A program made the position numbers and the translations under genes. The notes beneath the pieces were generated by a model. That model was not told the origin of the DNA, ran no database searches, and was given only the letters and a program-made list of their open reading frames with translations. Of a stretch of 64,000 bases of DNA, positions 22,487 through 31,768 are shown piece after piece. Source of the stretch: JAFAGO01 sp031987605 (lineage in GTDB: Bacteria; Bacteroidota; Bacteroidia; Flavobacteriales; Weeksellaceae); NCBI GenBank assembly GCA_031987605.1, contig DALZZF010000001.1, forward strand, positions 62,001-126,000. The letters run 5' to 3'. How positions within the stretch are numbered: the stretch's first letter is position 1; each line of letters begins with the position of its first letter.

Positions 22487-24481
22487 TTACTTAAATAACT
22501 GATAAACAATCAGTGCTGACAAATAGGCAATTCCGCTCATTGCCAATGTCTGAAAGAGTGTCCATTTCCAGGAAGCGGTTTCACGATACACCACGGCTAT
22601 CGTTGAAATACACTGCATGGCAAAAGCATAAAATACAAGAATGGAAAGACCTGTTGCCAGACTGAAAACTTTGGTTCCGTCCGGTTTTACATCTTTGCGC
22701 ATTTTATCAATAATTCTATCTTCCGGAGCATCATCATCAAGGCTGTAAAGGGTGGACATTGTTCCCACGAAAACTTCCCGTGCTGCAAAACTGGTGAGGA
22801 TTCCAATTCCCATTTTCCAGTCGTAACCCAATGGTGTAATCGCCGGTTCCATGGTTTTTCCCATGGATGCGAGATAAGAGTTTTCCAGCTTAACGTCGGA
22901 ATCAAACAGTGATTTTTTTTCTACAGAAGGGCCAAAATAACTCAGCACCCAGATAATAATACTTACCACGAAAATAATTCTTCCGGCTCCGGAAATAAAA
23001 CCCCAGACTTTCCCAAGTGCCAGTTTCAAATCATAACCGAAAAGTGGCATTTTATAATTGGGCATATCCAGAACAAGAAAGCTTTTCTGTTTACTTTTAA
23101 TGATATTTTTCAGAATCACCGAAGCCAGCAACGCCATTAAAAAACCAAGAATATACATTCCCAAAAGCACCAACGCTTGATAACCAATCCCGTAAAAATA
23201 TTTATTCGGAATCACAAGCGAAATAATGATGGAATACACAGGAAGTCGTGCAGAACACGTCATAAACGGAGTAACCAGAATGGTAATCAGTCGTTCTTTT
23301 ATATTTTCAATATTTCTTGCCGACATAATGGCAGGAATTGCACATGCGGTACCGGAAACCAACGGAACGATACTTTTTCCGTTCAGTCCGAAAGGTCGCA
23401 GAAAACGATCCATTAAAAAAACTACTCTCGACATATATCCGGAATCTTCGAGCAGATACAGCAAATACATCAAAATTCCGATTTGCGGCGCAAAAATCAC
23501 AATACCGCCGATTCCCGGGATAATTCCATCTGCAATAAGGGAATTTACCGGTCCTTCCGGAAGAATGGCGTGTGCATATTCCGAAAGTTTGGAGAAGGCA
23601 AGGTCGATCCAATCCATCGGATATGAAGCAATGAAATACACCAACTGGAAAATCATCAAAAGAACCATCGCAAAAACCACATAACCCCAGAATTTATGTA
23701 CCAGAATCCTGTCCAAACGTTCCGTGAGAAGTTCTTTCACTCCGGGTTTTTTCTGAATGGTTTGTGCAATAATGCCGTCAATTTTCTGATAACGCCTGAT
23801 GGTTTCCTGCGCCTGAAGTTTTGCTGGCACCACGTTTTTATCCGCGATATTTCCTGAGGTTAAGGCAAACCATGCCTGATAATCGTCTCTAAAATTATGG
23901 CTTTCTTTTGCCTTCTGAATATTCTGTTTCTGATCAAAAGGAATTTCAAAAGTCGGATTTTGTTGTACTGAAAAAAGATTGTTTTTTATTGCTTCTTTAA
24001 TGTCGTCAATTCCTTTCTTTTCTTTCGCATTGGTGAGGATAATTTTGGTATTAAGCAATTCCTCAAGTTTTGCATTATCAATGCTTATGCCTCTTTTCTG
24101 AGCTTCATCTTCCTGATTAATTACCAGAAAAACCGGAATTTTAAGATCCTGAATCTGCTGAAACAACAACAATCCTCTTTTTACATTCAGTGCATCGGCA
24201 ATGTAAACAATTCCCTGATAGTTTTCCGAATGATCGATGATGGATTGGGAAAAAACAACCTCATCTTCAGAATTGGGATAAAGGCTGTAAGCGCCGGGCA
24301 AATCCACCACTTCAACTGTTTCATTCTGAAATTCATAACGACCAGACATTCGGGAAACCGTAACTCCTGCATAGTTTCCTGTTTTCTGTTTTCTGTTGCA
24401 CAACGCATTGAAAACAGTTGATTTTCCAACATTTGGATTTCCTACGAGTAATATTTTTTTGGTCTGGTTTTGATGTTCCAT
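22487..24481 (-). CDS. feoB: Ferrous iron transport protein B
   Basis: A 664-residue GTP-gated Fe(II) transporter of the inner membrane. The N-terminal G domain has G1 GNPNVGKS (residues 14-21), G3 DLPG near 58-61 and NQED as the G4 motif. A helical regulatory segment (about 160-260) precedes the membrane domain, which contains Gate motifs and the SGTACAIPAIMSARNI segment, with CxxP-type cysteine in the pore. The C-terminus ends soon after the last helix; the separate 49-residue Cys-rich protein downstream may supply the tail function. feoA lies 10 bases upstream. Confidence 0.95.
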   Translation of the reverse strand: MEHQNQTKKILLVGNPNVGKSTVFNALCNRKQKTGNYAGVTVSRMSGRYEFQNETVEVVDLPGAYSLYPNSEDEVVFSQSIIDHSENYQGIVYIADALNVKRGLLLFQQIQDLKIPVFLVINQEDEAQKRGISIDNAKLEELLNTKIILTNAKEKKGIDDIKEAIKNNLFSVQQNPTFEIPFDQKQNIQKAKESHNFRDDYQAWFALTSGNIADKNVVPAKLQAQETIRRYQKIDGIIAQTIQKKPGVKELLTERLDRILVHKFWGYVVFAMVLLMIFQLVYFIASYPMDWIDLAFSKLSEYAHAILPEGPVNSLIADGIIPGIGGIVIFAPQIGILMYLLYLLEDSGYMSRVVFLMDRFLRPFGLNGKSIVPLVSGTACAIPAIMSARNIENIKERLITILVTPFMTCSARLPVYSIIISLVIPNKYFYGIGYQALVLLGMYILGFLMALLASVILKNIIKSKQKSFLVLDMPNYKMPLFGYDLKLALGKVWGFISGAGRIIFVVSIIIWVLSYFGPSVEKKSLFDSDVKLENSYLASMGKTMEPAITPLGYDWKMGIGILTSFAAREVFVGTMSTLYSLDDDAPEDRIIDKMRKDVKPDGTKVFSLATGLSILVFYAFAMQCISTIAVVYRETASWKWTLFQTLAMSGIAYLSALIVYQLFK

Positions 24482-24491
24482 ACGGTAATGA

Positions 24492-24773
24492 TCAGAGTAC
24501 AGACGGATTTTCTGCAGTCTGGTTTAAAAATTCCACGAGAATAAATGCAGCTTCTTCTTTCCGAAGTGCAATACGGCTTTTTTCTACCCCGAATTCAATG
24601 TATAAAGGTCCGTTGAAAGGCGCGTTGTACAAGATTTTGAAATAGGTTTCGGGCAATAATCCCATTTCTACAATTTTTGCAGGAAGAGAACGGTCTTCAT
24701 TTGCGTATGCTTTTATTATTCCTGATACCTGAAGCGGGAAATCCGAAAGAAGTTGATGGCTGTTCTTATTCAC
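24492..24773 (-). CDS. feoA: FeoA-family protein
   Basis: A 93-residue SH3-like protein of the FeoA family, required for FeoB activity. Segments AKIVEMGLLPET and the terminal EFGVEKSRIALRKEEAAFILVE are typical. The start is a GTG at 24773; no ATG is available upstream of the conserved part, and the frame is supported by the promoter 18 bases further up. It is the first gene of the feoA-feoB-small Cys-rich operon. No clear Fur box was found by eye. Confidence 0.87.
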   Translation of the reverse strand: MNKNSHQLLSDFPLQVSGIIKAYANEDRSLPAKIVEMGLLPETYFKILYNAPFNGPLYIEFGVEKSRIALRKEEAAFILVEFLNQTAENPSVL

Positions 24774-24790
24774 AATCTATAAATATAGGG

Positions 24791-24798
24791 CAAAGATA
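24791..24798 (-). promoter_or_regulatory. Promoter -7 box for the feo operon
   Basis: The minus strand reads TATCTTTG (TAnnTTTG), 17 bases before the GTG start of feoA. Confidence 0.6.
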
Positions 24799-24834
24799 GG
24801 CTATTTAGAGTAATTTTAAATAAGACTTAAAAGC

Positions 24835-24868
24835 AACCTGCCGGAAATCAAATGATTTCCGGCAGGTT
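24835..24868. terminator. Strong hairpin terminator between the GLPGLI gene and feoA
   Basis: Perfect 16-base arms (24835-24850 and 24853-24868, starting AACCTGCCGG) with a two-base loop. On the minus strand it is followed by GC then TTTT, fitting termination of the GLPGLI gene before the feo promoter. Confidence 0.75.
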
Positions 24869-24888
24869 TTATGATGAATATGAATGTT

Positions 24889-25785
24889 TTACTTTTTCTT
24901 GGCAGGTTTTGCCTGATCGATTTCAATTGGATTGTCGTTGGAATTATAAAAATCATTCAGCATTTTTTCCTGATTTTTCACCATTTCACCAATCGTAAGA
25001 TCGCTTCCCGGCATCTTTTGCGACATCACTTCTGCGGTTAGGTAAGGCCTTGCGGTTGCCATAGGATCTTTTTTATAATCGTTGAATGTTTTATCGAATT
25101 TTTCCCGGCTGATTACTTGTACTTTTCCGCCGTCTCCACCCGGAGTTACGCTTTCTGCGTAGGTGATTTCGGAATAATTGTCTACTTTTTTATTTCCTTT
25201 CAGCACCCAGGAATAGTTTTTCCCTTCGTCTTCCAGTTTCACGATAAGTCCGGGCAATCCGTAAAATTTATATGGTCCGTCCTGAAACGGAATGTCGGAA
25301 CTGAACCAGGCCGTCCATTTTCTTCCACCATATTCTGTGGTTGCTTTTTGGGTATTGTACTCGCCGATTTTTTCTTTTCCGCTGTCAATTTTCCAGTTGA
25401 ATTTCAAGTTTTCATCATAACCGATATTCATTGGGGTAAAGCCGTTTGCAACACGATCGGTGTACTGAACTTTCATATCGGGATAAAATTTGTAAATTTT
25501 GTATGAAAACTTCGGCATTTTAAGGGATTTAGACAAGTCTTTAAAGGTTCCGGATTTCTGCATGGTTTCTACTTCAAGTTTTAAAATTGAATCTTGTGCA
25601 GCCATGGTATAATCTCTGTAAATGGATTTTTCTTTGGTAATGTCCAAAGACATCATCACTTTTTCTGTTTTTGCGGAATCCTTTTTAGGCTTATAGGTAA
25701 GCTCATAAAAGAAAACATTGGCAGAAGTCTGCGCGTGAACCGCAACAAAAACAACGAATACAAACAGGGACAAGAATTTTTTCAT
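24889..25785 (-). CDS. GLPGLI family secreted protein
   Basis: A 298-residue protein with a signal peptide (residues 1-18, VHA-Q) and the family-naming motif YGLPGLI around residues 187-193. The region ahead has the conserved WTAWFSSDIPFQDGPYKF segment. These proteins are periplasmic or exported, have no known enzyme function, and are often encoded beside TonB-receptor-like barrels, as here (25887-28583). The C-terminus ends in Lys-rich residues. The two genes are 101 bases apart with a terminator between, so they are transcribed separately though probably functionally linked. Confidence 0.85.
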   Translation of the reverse strand: MKKFLSLFVFVVFVAVHAQTSANVFFYELTYKPKKDSAKTEKVMMSLDITKEKSIYRDYTMAAQDSILKLEVETMQKSGTFKDLSKSLKMPKFSYKIYKFYPDMKVQYTDRVANGFTPMNIGYDENLKFNWKIDSGKEKIGEYNTQKATTEYGGRKWTAWFSSDIPFQDGPYKFYGLPGLIVKLEDEGKNYSWVLKGNKKVDNYSEITYAESVTPGGDGGKVQVISREKFDKTFNDYKKDPMATARPYLTAEVMSQKMPGSDLTIGEMVKNQEKMLNDFYNSNDNPIEIDQAKPAKKK

Positions 25786-25850
25786 TAGAATATTTTACTG
25801 ATTAGTTAGCATATGATGCATTTTGTTACACTTTTTGACTCAGAAAAAAC

Positions 25851-25873
25851 AAAAAGCTCATTTCTGAGCTTTC
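25851..25873 (-). terminator. Hairpin terminator for the beta-barrel gene
   Basis: Arms AAAGCTCA (25854-25861) and TGAGCTTT (25866-25873), loop TTTC; on the minus strand a T-rich tail follows. It separates the barrel gene from the GLPGLI gene. Confidence 0.6.
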
Positions 25874-25886
25874 GGTATTTATATCT

Positions 25887-28583
25887 TTATTTAAAATTAA
25901 ATTTCACGGTAAACAGGAATTGGCTTGGCCGGATTTTCATACTTGTGGTAGAAGTGGACAAGTAGGTCGCATCATAAGCAATTGTTTCGTAGACTTTCTT
26001 GTTGGCAATATTGAGCCATTTCAACTCAAAATCGATTTTCTTTTTATCCCAAGTGTACTGATAGGAAACATCAAAGAAGGAGTTTCTGTAGTTTGTAGAA
26101 CCTTGTTGTGAAGTGATGTCGTCCCAGAAAAATCCGATGGTATTGTTTTTCAGCGGATAAATGTATGCCGCTAAATTGTGATTCCAGCCGGATGTTTTAT
26201 TTTTACTTTTGTAGTACAAATTCTGATTATCATACCAGTTCATCGATAAGTTATAATCCACACTTAACCAGGAAAAATACGTGTTGTTGAATTTGAAAGC
26301 CAGACTTTGGGTATTGGTTTTGGTCTCATTGATGTTTTCATGCAGATTTTGCTCCACAATCAAAGCATAAGAATTGCTGTTTCTGTTGTTGAACGAAGCG
26401 GAAACATTGGTTTTGAATTTCGGAAAATATTTTCCTACTTCCACCCCCTGATTTGTACTTACCGGAGTGTTGTCGTACGCAATAATATCATTAATCATTG
26501 CTCCGGATGCAAAGCGCTGTGTTCTGGTAATCAGGTTTCTTTTGTTTTCATTGTAACCATAGCGAATATTAAAGAAAAGATTGTTCAATGGATTTCTGTA
26601 TTCCAGTCTTCCTGCTCCATTCAGGCTCCTGTTTTCCGGCAATAAACTGTCGTTGTTCCGGATATTTCTCGGGCTCGAAAGCATATTTCCCATATAAAGA
26701 TCACCAAAATTTCCGAAGTTATAATTCATGCTTCCGAATGCCCAGAATTTGAAGAACGATGCAAAATCATAACTGGCAAAAAAGGTAGGTTCTAAAACTG
26801 TTTTGCTGATTTCTCGGTTGGTATTTCGTAACAGATCTTTGTAATCGATTCCGTAGAAATTTAAAGGAAGGTTTATATTGAAATTCAAAGAACCGCTTTT
26901 GTAATTTACGCCCAATTGCGTGTATGAATTTAAGGAATTCCATTTCATATCGTTCTGATAATTCTCACCCAAGCCGGACTGATTGAGGTACAACTGAGAA
27001 TCCATTTCATTAAAGGAAAGATTCATTCCGACTTCCGGCGTAAACGTCCATTTTTTATAACTAAATCCTACCGATGCGGAATGATTGACGTTCAACGTTT
27101 GCAAAGCAATTGCCTGATCTAGCCTTTCCAGATTCGCGGTATTAAAGGTATCATCAAAATCACGGAAATTATTATAATAAGTGGTAGAATTTTGCCTGTC
27201 TTTCTGGTAGCTTACATAACTCATAAAATTAACGAGTTTTTCTTTCCACGGAATAATGGTACTTAAAGAGTTTTGGAACATTCCTGTCGGAGCACTCATG
27301 CTTTCTCTAAGATCAAAATCGCCGTCAATAGGATTATGACTGTCCAGCAAACCACGATCTTCGTTCCAGAACCCGTTCCAAGTGGTGGTATTTTTGAAAA
27401 ATCCTTTTTTTGCATTTTTCGTAAAAATCAATTCTCCTTTTGCGGCATTGGTGTAAAAATTATTACTGGTATTCACAGAAGAAGTTAAGCCTCCCGGAAA
27501 CAAGTCGGACGGTTCATACACCTGCAGTAACGAGGATTCCCGATCTACCGCGTTGTTGGAATAATTGGTATTCAGTTTCATTTCCCATTCCTTATTTTTG
27601 AAAGGATTGGTTAAAAGGTTTGCCGAGAAGAAATGCACGCTGTTGAACAAATATCTTTTTTCGGGAAGACTGGGAGTACTGGCTTCATCGATGGAAATCC
27701 AGCTTCTTTCTGCGGCCTGATTTCTTGTTCCTTCCCAACGGTTTCCGAATGCCAGAAGGTTTCCTTCTCTTTCCACACTTTCGCCAGTATTATTGCTTTT
27801 ATAGTTTACAACCCATTGGTTTTTCTGTCCGAAAAACATCGGTGTGAGTTTCACATTCCACAAAAAAGGATCAAAACCTGCGCCGACTTCACCACGTCCG
27901 GTCATGGTTACGGATTTCTTTAAAACCACGTTTAATCCTGCGTTTTCGGAAGGTACTTTATCCTGAAGAATTTTTACAGGCTGGTGGTTTTCCATCACTT
28001 CCACTTTCTGTACGGCATCTTTTGGCAGGGAATTGTTTACGGTTCCGTAGCCGCCTTCCATTAAATCTTTTCCGTTTACATAAAATTTATTGATGGCTTC
28101 GCCCTGATAGAGCACGGTTCCATCGGAATTCACTTCAATGCCGGGAATTTTTTTCAAAACATCGGCTAAAGTACGGTCTGCTTTACTTTCAAACGCTTTA
28201 AGATCGTAGGAAATGGTATCGCCTTTTTTGGTGATGAGTTTTGTTTTCAACTTTACTTCTTTAATTTCTGTTGCATCGTTCTGCAAGCTGAAATTAAGTG
28301 ATTGATTTTCGTTTTTAATGTTTTTGGTTTGCGGTTTCTGGTTGAACGCTTTTGCCTTAATATCCACATTTGAAGAGGCAGAAGTAAAAGTCACTTTATA
28401 TTCCCCTTTTGCATTGGTAATCGAATACGCCATAATCGCATCCTTTGCCGGTTCTTCCACCGTTACACTTGCACTGGCAACCGGTTTTCCTTCTTCATCG
28501 GTGATTTTCCCTGAAACGGTAGTCTGCGCATATGCCAGTACTGCTGTAAAAATCACAAAAAACAACTGTAGTCCTTTCTTCAT
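25887..28583 (-). CDS. TonB-receptor-like outer membrane beta-barrel protein with CarboxypepD-like N-domain
   Basis: An 898-residue outer-membrane protein. A signal peptide (1-19) is followed by a carboxypeptidase-regulatory-like beta-sandwich (about 22-95, TVSGKITDEEGKPV), then a plug-like domain (about 110-220: DVLKKIPGIEVNSDG and the DAVQKVEVMENHQPV segment), then a large beta-barrel to the C-terminal Phe-Lys. The order matches the OMP_b-brl family rather than classical TonB receptors: no TonB box is evident. The partner GLPGLI gene is adjacent. The cargo or substrate is unknown. Confidence 0.88.
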   Translation of the reverse strand: MKKGLQLFFVIFTAVLAYAQTTVSGKITDEEGKPVASASVTVEEPAKDAIMAYSITNAKGEYKVTFTSASSNVDIKAKAFNQKPQTKNIKNENQSLNFSLQNDATEIKEVKLKTKLITKKGDTISYDLKAFESKADRTLADVLKKIPGIEVNSDGTVLYQGEAINKFYVNGKDLMEGGYGTVNNSLPKDAVQKVEVMENHQPVKILQDKVPSENAGLNVVLKKSVTMTGRGEVGAGFDPFLWNVKLTPMFFGQKNQWVVNYKSNNTGESVEREGNLLAFGNRWEGTRNQAAERSWISIDEASTPSLPEKRYLFNSVHFFSANLLTNPFKNKEWEMKLNTNYSNNAVDRESSLLQVYEPSDLFPGGLTSSVNTSNNFYTNAAKGELIFTKNAKKGFFKNTTTWNGFWNEDRGLLDSHNPIDGDFDLRESMSAPTGMFQNSLSTIIPWKEKLVNFMSYVSYQKDRQNSTTYYNNFRDFDDTFNTANLERLDQAIALQTLNVNHSASVGFSYKKWTFTPEVGMNLSFNEMDSQLYLNQSGLGENYQNDMKWNSLNSYTQLGVNYKSGSLNFNINLPLNFYGIDYKDLLRNTNREISKTVLEPTFFASYDFASFFKFWAFGSMNYNFGNFGDLYMGNMLSSPRNIRNNDSLLPENRSLNGAGRLEYRNPLNNLFFNIRYGYNENKRNLITRTQRFASGAMINDIIAYDNTPVSTNQGVEVGKYFPKFKTNVSASFNNRNSNSYALIVEQNLHENINETKTNTQSLAFKFNNTYFSWLSVDYNLSMNWYDNQNLYYKSKNKTSGWNHNLAAYIYPLKNNTIGFFWDDITSQQGSTNYRNSFFDVSYQYTWDKKKIDFELKWLNIANKKVYETIAYDATYLSTSTTSMKIRPSQFLFTVKFNFK

Positions 28584-28774
28584 GTTTAAAATTTTAAATA
28601 TTAGTTTAAGTTTTCTTCAAAATGTTACAAAAACAGAGATTTGCATTTTTATAAAAGGTTAAAGGCTGGGATAATTTTATCTCACAAACTTATCACAAGC
28701 TCTTTTAAAAAAGATTACAAAACTGAGATATATCATAATTTTCACTCAATGGCTGATGGATTATTTTTATTTTT

Positions 28775-28782
28775 TAATTTTG
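28775..28782 (+). promoter_or_regulatory. Promoter -7 box for the cupin-like gene
   Basis: TAATTTTG matches TAnnTTTG, 19 bases before the ATG at 28802. The remaining 28584-28774 gap shows no ORF and no clear promoter facing the barrel gene. Confidence 0.5.
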
Positions 28783-28801
28783 CATATTAAATTCTGTTAA
28801 C

Positions 28802-29683
28802 ATGGGATTAATTTTAAAACCTATTGATATTGTTGATGATATCACGAAAGAAGAGTTCGAAGAAAAGTATCTGAAACCTCGCAAACCTGTGGTTATCAAA
28901 AACATGGCCAGAAAATGGCCGGCTTACCAAAAGTGGACCATGGATTACATGAAAAAAGTGGTAGGCGATGTGGAAGTTCCTTTGTATGATTCTGCAAAAG
29001 CGGATCCTTCTGCTCCCATTAATGCTTCTGCCGCTAAAATGAAATTCACAGATTACATTGATCTCATTGAACGTGAACCGACAGACCTCAGGATTTTCCT
29101 CTTCGATCCAATAAAATATGCTCCCCAATTACTGGATGATTATATTTCGCCACATGCTTTAATGGGCGGATTTCTGGATAAATATCCGAATATGTTTTTT
29201 GGTGGAAAAGGTTCGGTAACGTTTCTGCATTTTGATATTGATATGGCGCATATTTTCCATACCCATTTCAACGGAAGAAAACATATTTTGCTGTTTGATT
29301 ATAAATGGAGAGAGCGTTTGTATCAAATTCCGTATGCCACGTATTCTCTGGAAGATTATGATATTTCCAACCCGGATTTCAAGAAATTTCCGGCTTTGGA
29401 TGGAGTAGAAGGAATTGAATGCTTTCTTGAACACGGCGATACATTGTTTATGCCAACCGGATGGTGGCACTGGATGAAATATCTGGACGGAAGTTTCTCG
29501 CTTTCGTTAAGAGCTTGGGATAAATCCTGGGCGGTAAAGGCGCATTCTTTATGGAATTTAACGGTTCAAAGAAATTTTGATAATTTCATGAAACGCCGCT
29601 ACAAAAAGAAATACATGGACTGGAAAGAAAAGAAAGCCATTGAAAGAGCCAACCGCTCTCTGGCAAAAGGATTGCCGAAATAG
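28802..29683 (+). CDS. Cupin-like/JmjC-type Fe(II)- and 2-oxoglutarate-dependent oxygenase
   Basis: A 293-residue protein of the Cupin_8/JmjC group. The metal site is His143 and Asp145 in LHFDID and probably His223 in GDTLFMPTGWWHW. The N-terminus has the usual KPVVIKNMARKWPAYQKW segment, and TDLRIFLFD near 94-102 is family-like. Relatives hydroxylate amino acid side chains in proteins (ribosomal or other); the target is unknown here. The C-terminus is basic and helical (residues 255-293). It is monocistronic with its own promoter and ends in a bidirectional terminator. Confidence 0.85.
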   Translation: MGLILKPIDIVDDITKEEFEEKYLKPRKPVVIKNMARKWPAYQKWTMDYMKKVVGDVEVPLYDSAKADPSAPINASAAKMKFTDYIDLIEREPTDLRIFLFDPIKYAPQLLDDYISPHALMGGFLDKYPNMFFGGKGSVTFLHFDIDMAHIFHTHFNGRKHILLFDYKWRERLYQIPYATYSLEDYDISNPDFKKFPALDGVEGIECFLEHGDTLFMPTGWWHWMKYLDGSFSLSLRAWDKSWAVKAHSLWNLTVQRNFDNFMKRRYKKKYMDWKEKKAIERANRSLAKGLPK

Positions 29684-29692
29684 TTTTTTTCG

Positions 29693-29720
29693 GATTTCAG
29701 ATTTGAGACACGAGATATCA
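29693..29720 (+). repeat. Degenerate 7-base repeats, left arm
   Basis: Four consecutive 7-base units on the plus strand: GATTTCA, GATTTGA, GACACGA and GATATCA, starting at 29693. The matching array on the other strand lies at 29854-29888. Confidence 0.55.
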
Positions 29721-29724
29721 GATA

Positions 29725-29757
29725 AAAAATCTCCGAAGAAATCCTTCGGAGATTTTT
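29725..29757. terminator. Bidirectional terminator between the cupin gene and lepA
   Basis: Arms of 14 bases (29725-29738 and 29744-29757, AAAAATCTCCGAAG and complement), five-base loop. A or T runs flank both sides, so it can stop both convergent genes. Confidence 0.8.
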
Positions 29758-29853
29758 GTTTTATTTTTTGATAATGCCATATTTAATTTATCGGGAATAC
29801 AGCGAAATGAAGAAAACAAAAATTGATATGAAAAGAGAACCGGAACTTTTGTC

Positions 29854-29888
29854 TCAAATCTCGTGTCTGATATCTGATATCTGATATC
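29854..29888 (-). repeat. Degenerate 7-base repeats, right arm
   Basis: On the minus strand five units run GATATCA three times, then GACACGA and GATTTGA. The last two also occur in the left arm (29700-29713) in inverted order, so the two arrays form long imperfect inverted arms around the terminator. It ends 8 bases before the lepA stop. Confidence 0.6.
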
Positions 29889-29895
29889 TAAGAAA

Positions 29896-31692
29896 TTAAT
29901 CATTCAGTTTCAAAACCGCCATAAATGCACTTTGCGGAACTTCTACACGACCGATCTGTTTCATTTTTTTCTTTCCTTCTTTTTGTTTTTCAAGGAGTTT
30001 ACGTTTACGGGAAATATCTCCTCCATAACATTTTGCGGTAACGTCTTTTCTTAATGCTTTGATGGTTTCCCTTGCAATTACTTTTGTTCCCAAAGCAGCC
30101 TGAACGGCGATGTCAAACTGCTGTCTCGGAATGAGTTCGCGAAGTTTTTCGCACATTTTTTTTCCGATATAATAGGCATTGGAATCGTGAATTAATGATG
30201 AAAGTGCATCCACCATATCACCGTTTATCAGAATATCCATTTTCACCAGTTTTGAAGGGCGGAAACCAACGGGATGATAATCAAACGAAGCATATCCTTT
30301 TGAAATGGATTTCAGGCGGTCGTAAAAATCAAAAACCACTTCGGATAACGGCATATTGAAAATGAGCTCCACTCTTTCGGACGTTAAATACGATTGGTTT
30401 ACAATTTCTCCTCTTTTTTCAATACAAAGCGTCATTACCGCACCTACAAAATCGGATTTTGTAATAATGGAGGCTTTGATATAGGGTTCTTCCACACGAT
30501 CCATTGTGGTGGGATCCATCATTTCGGAAGGGTTGTTAATCAGGATCGGAACATCCGGTTCTTTCTTGGAATATCCGTGATAGGAAACGTTCGGAACGGT
30601 TGTGATAACGTTCATATCAAACTCACGATCCAAGCGTTCCTGTACAATTTCCATGTGGAGCATTCCCAAAAATCCACATCGGAAACCAAAACCTAATGCT
30701 GCGGAACTTTCTGCTTCAAAAACCAGTGAAGCATCATTTAAACGAAGTTTTTCCAGAGAAGTCCTCAAATCTTCAAAATCTTCGGATTCGATGGGGTAAA
30801 TTCCGGCAAAAACCATCGGTTTTACTTCTTCAAAACCTTCTATTGGCGCGGAAGCAGGGTTTTCAAAAGAAGTAATCGTATCGCCCACTTTTACTTCGCG
30901 GGCATCTTTTATTCCGGAAACCAGATAGCCCACATCTCCGCATTCAATGCTTTGTTTGGGTACCTGTTTCAGTTTCAAAGTTCCGACTTCATCTGCCCCG
31001 TATTCTTTTCCGGTAGCGAAGAATTTAATTTTTTGGTTTTTGGAAATTTTTCCGTTTACCACTTTAAAATAGGCTTCAATTCCACGAAACGGATTGTAAA
31101 CCGAATCAAAAATTAATGCCTGAAGTGGTGCATTCGGATCTCCGACCGGAGCCGGAATTCTTTCAACAATCTGCTCCAGCAAATGGAGAACTCCTTCTCC
31201 TGTTTTCCCGGAAACACGCAAAACATCATCATAATCACAACCGATGAGGTTCATAATTTCGTCGGTCACTTCTTCCGGATTTGCAGAAGGAAGGTCAATT
31301 TTATTCAGAACCGGAATAATTTCCAGATCATTTTCCAATGCGAGATAAAGGTTGCTAATGGTTTGTGCCTGAATGCTTTGCGCAGCATCTACGATCAGAA
31401 GTGCCCCTTCGCAAGCGGCAATAGAGCGTGAAACTTCATAGGAAAAATCCACGTGTCCCGGTGTATCAATCAGGTTAAGAATATATTTTTCTCCTTTATA
31501 TTCGTAATCCATTTGTATGGCGTGCGATTTAATGGTGATTCCTCTTTCCTTTTCCAGATCCATATCATCCAAAGTCTGCGCCTGAAGTTCTCTCTGGGAA
31601 ACGGTATTGGTATATTCCAGAAGGCGGTCTGCCAAAGTTGATTTTCCGTGGTCTATATGTGCGATGATGCAAAAGTTGCGTATGTTTTTCAT
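29896..31692 (-). CDS. lepA: Elongation factor 4 (LepA)
   Basis: A 598-residue translational GTPase of normal length. G1 is AHIDHGKST (residues 11-19), G2 region REREL-like RGITIKSHAI near 50-59, G3 DTPGH near 77-81 and G4 NKID near 131-134. EF4-specific domains follow: FIEFIDDYREVK-like SGIKDAREVKVGDTI, and the C-terminal CTD with KRKLLEKQKEGKKKMKQIGRVEVPQSAFMAVL in part. LepA acts on the ribosome in biogenesis or back-translocation. It has its own TAnnTTTG promoter 20 bases upstream and a terminator downstream. Confidence 0.97.
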   Translation of the reverse strand: MKNIRNFCIIAHIDHGKSTLADRLLEYTNTVSQRELQAQTLDDMDLEKERGITIKSHAIQMDYEYKGEKYILNLIDTPGHVDFSYEVSRSIAACEGALLIVDAAQSIQAQTISNLYLALENDLEIIPVLNKIDLPSANPEEVTDEIMNLIGCDYDDVLRVSGKTGEGVLHLLEQIVERIPAPVGDPNAPLQALIFDSVYNPFRGIEAYFKVVNGKISKNQKIKFFATGKEYGADEVGTLKLKQVPKQSIECGDVGYLVSGIKDAREVKVGDTITSFENPASAPIEGFEEVKPMVFAGIYPIESEDFEDLRTSLEKLRLNDASLVFEAESSAALGFGFRCGFLGMLHMEIVQERLDREFDMNVITTVPNVSYHGYSKKEPDVPILINNPSEMMDPTTMDRVEEPYIKASIITKSDFVGAVMTLCIEKRGEIVNQSYLTSERVELIFNMPLSEVVFDFYDRLKSISKGYASFDYHPVGFRPSKLVKMDILINGDMVDALSSLIHDSNAYYIGKKMCEKLRELIPRQQFDIAVQAALGTKVIARETIKALRKDVTAKCYGGDISRKRKLLEKQKEGKKKMKQIGRVEVPQSAFMAVLKLND

Positions 31693-31711
31693 GTAAAAAT
31701 GATGTAATTTG

Positions 31712-31719
31712 CAAAGATA
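31712..31719 (-). promoter_or_regulatory. Promoter -7 box for lepA
   Basis: The minus strand reads TATCTTTG (TAnnTTTG), 19 bases before the lepA ATG. The upstream gene's terminator lies directly behind it. Confidence 0.6.
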
Positions 31720-31724
31720 AAAAA

Positions 31725-31744
31725 AGAGACCTAAAAAAGTCTCT
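31725..31744 (-). terminator. Terminator of the 31769-32773 gene
   Basis: Short arms AGAGAC and GTCTCT (31725-31730, 31739-31744) followed by a T run on the minus strand. It abuts the lepA promoter. Confidence 0.5.
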
Positions 31745-31768
31745 AATTATTGGTAAGTTGCTACGTTC

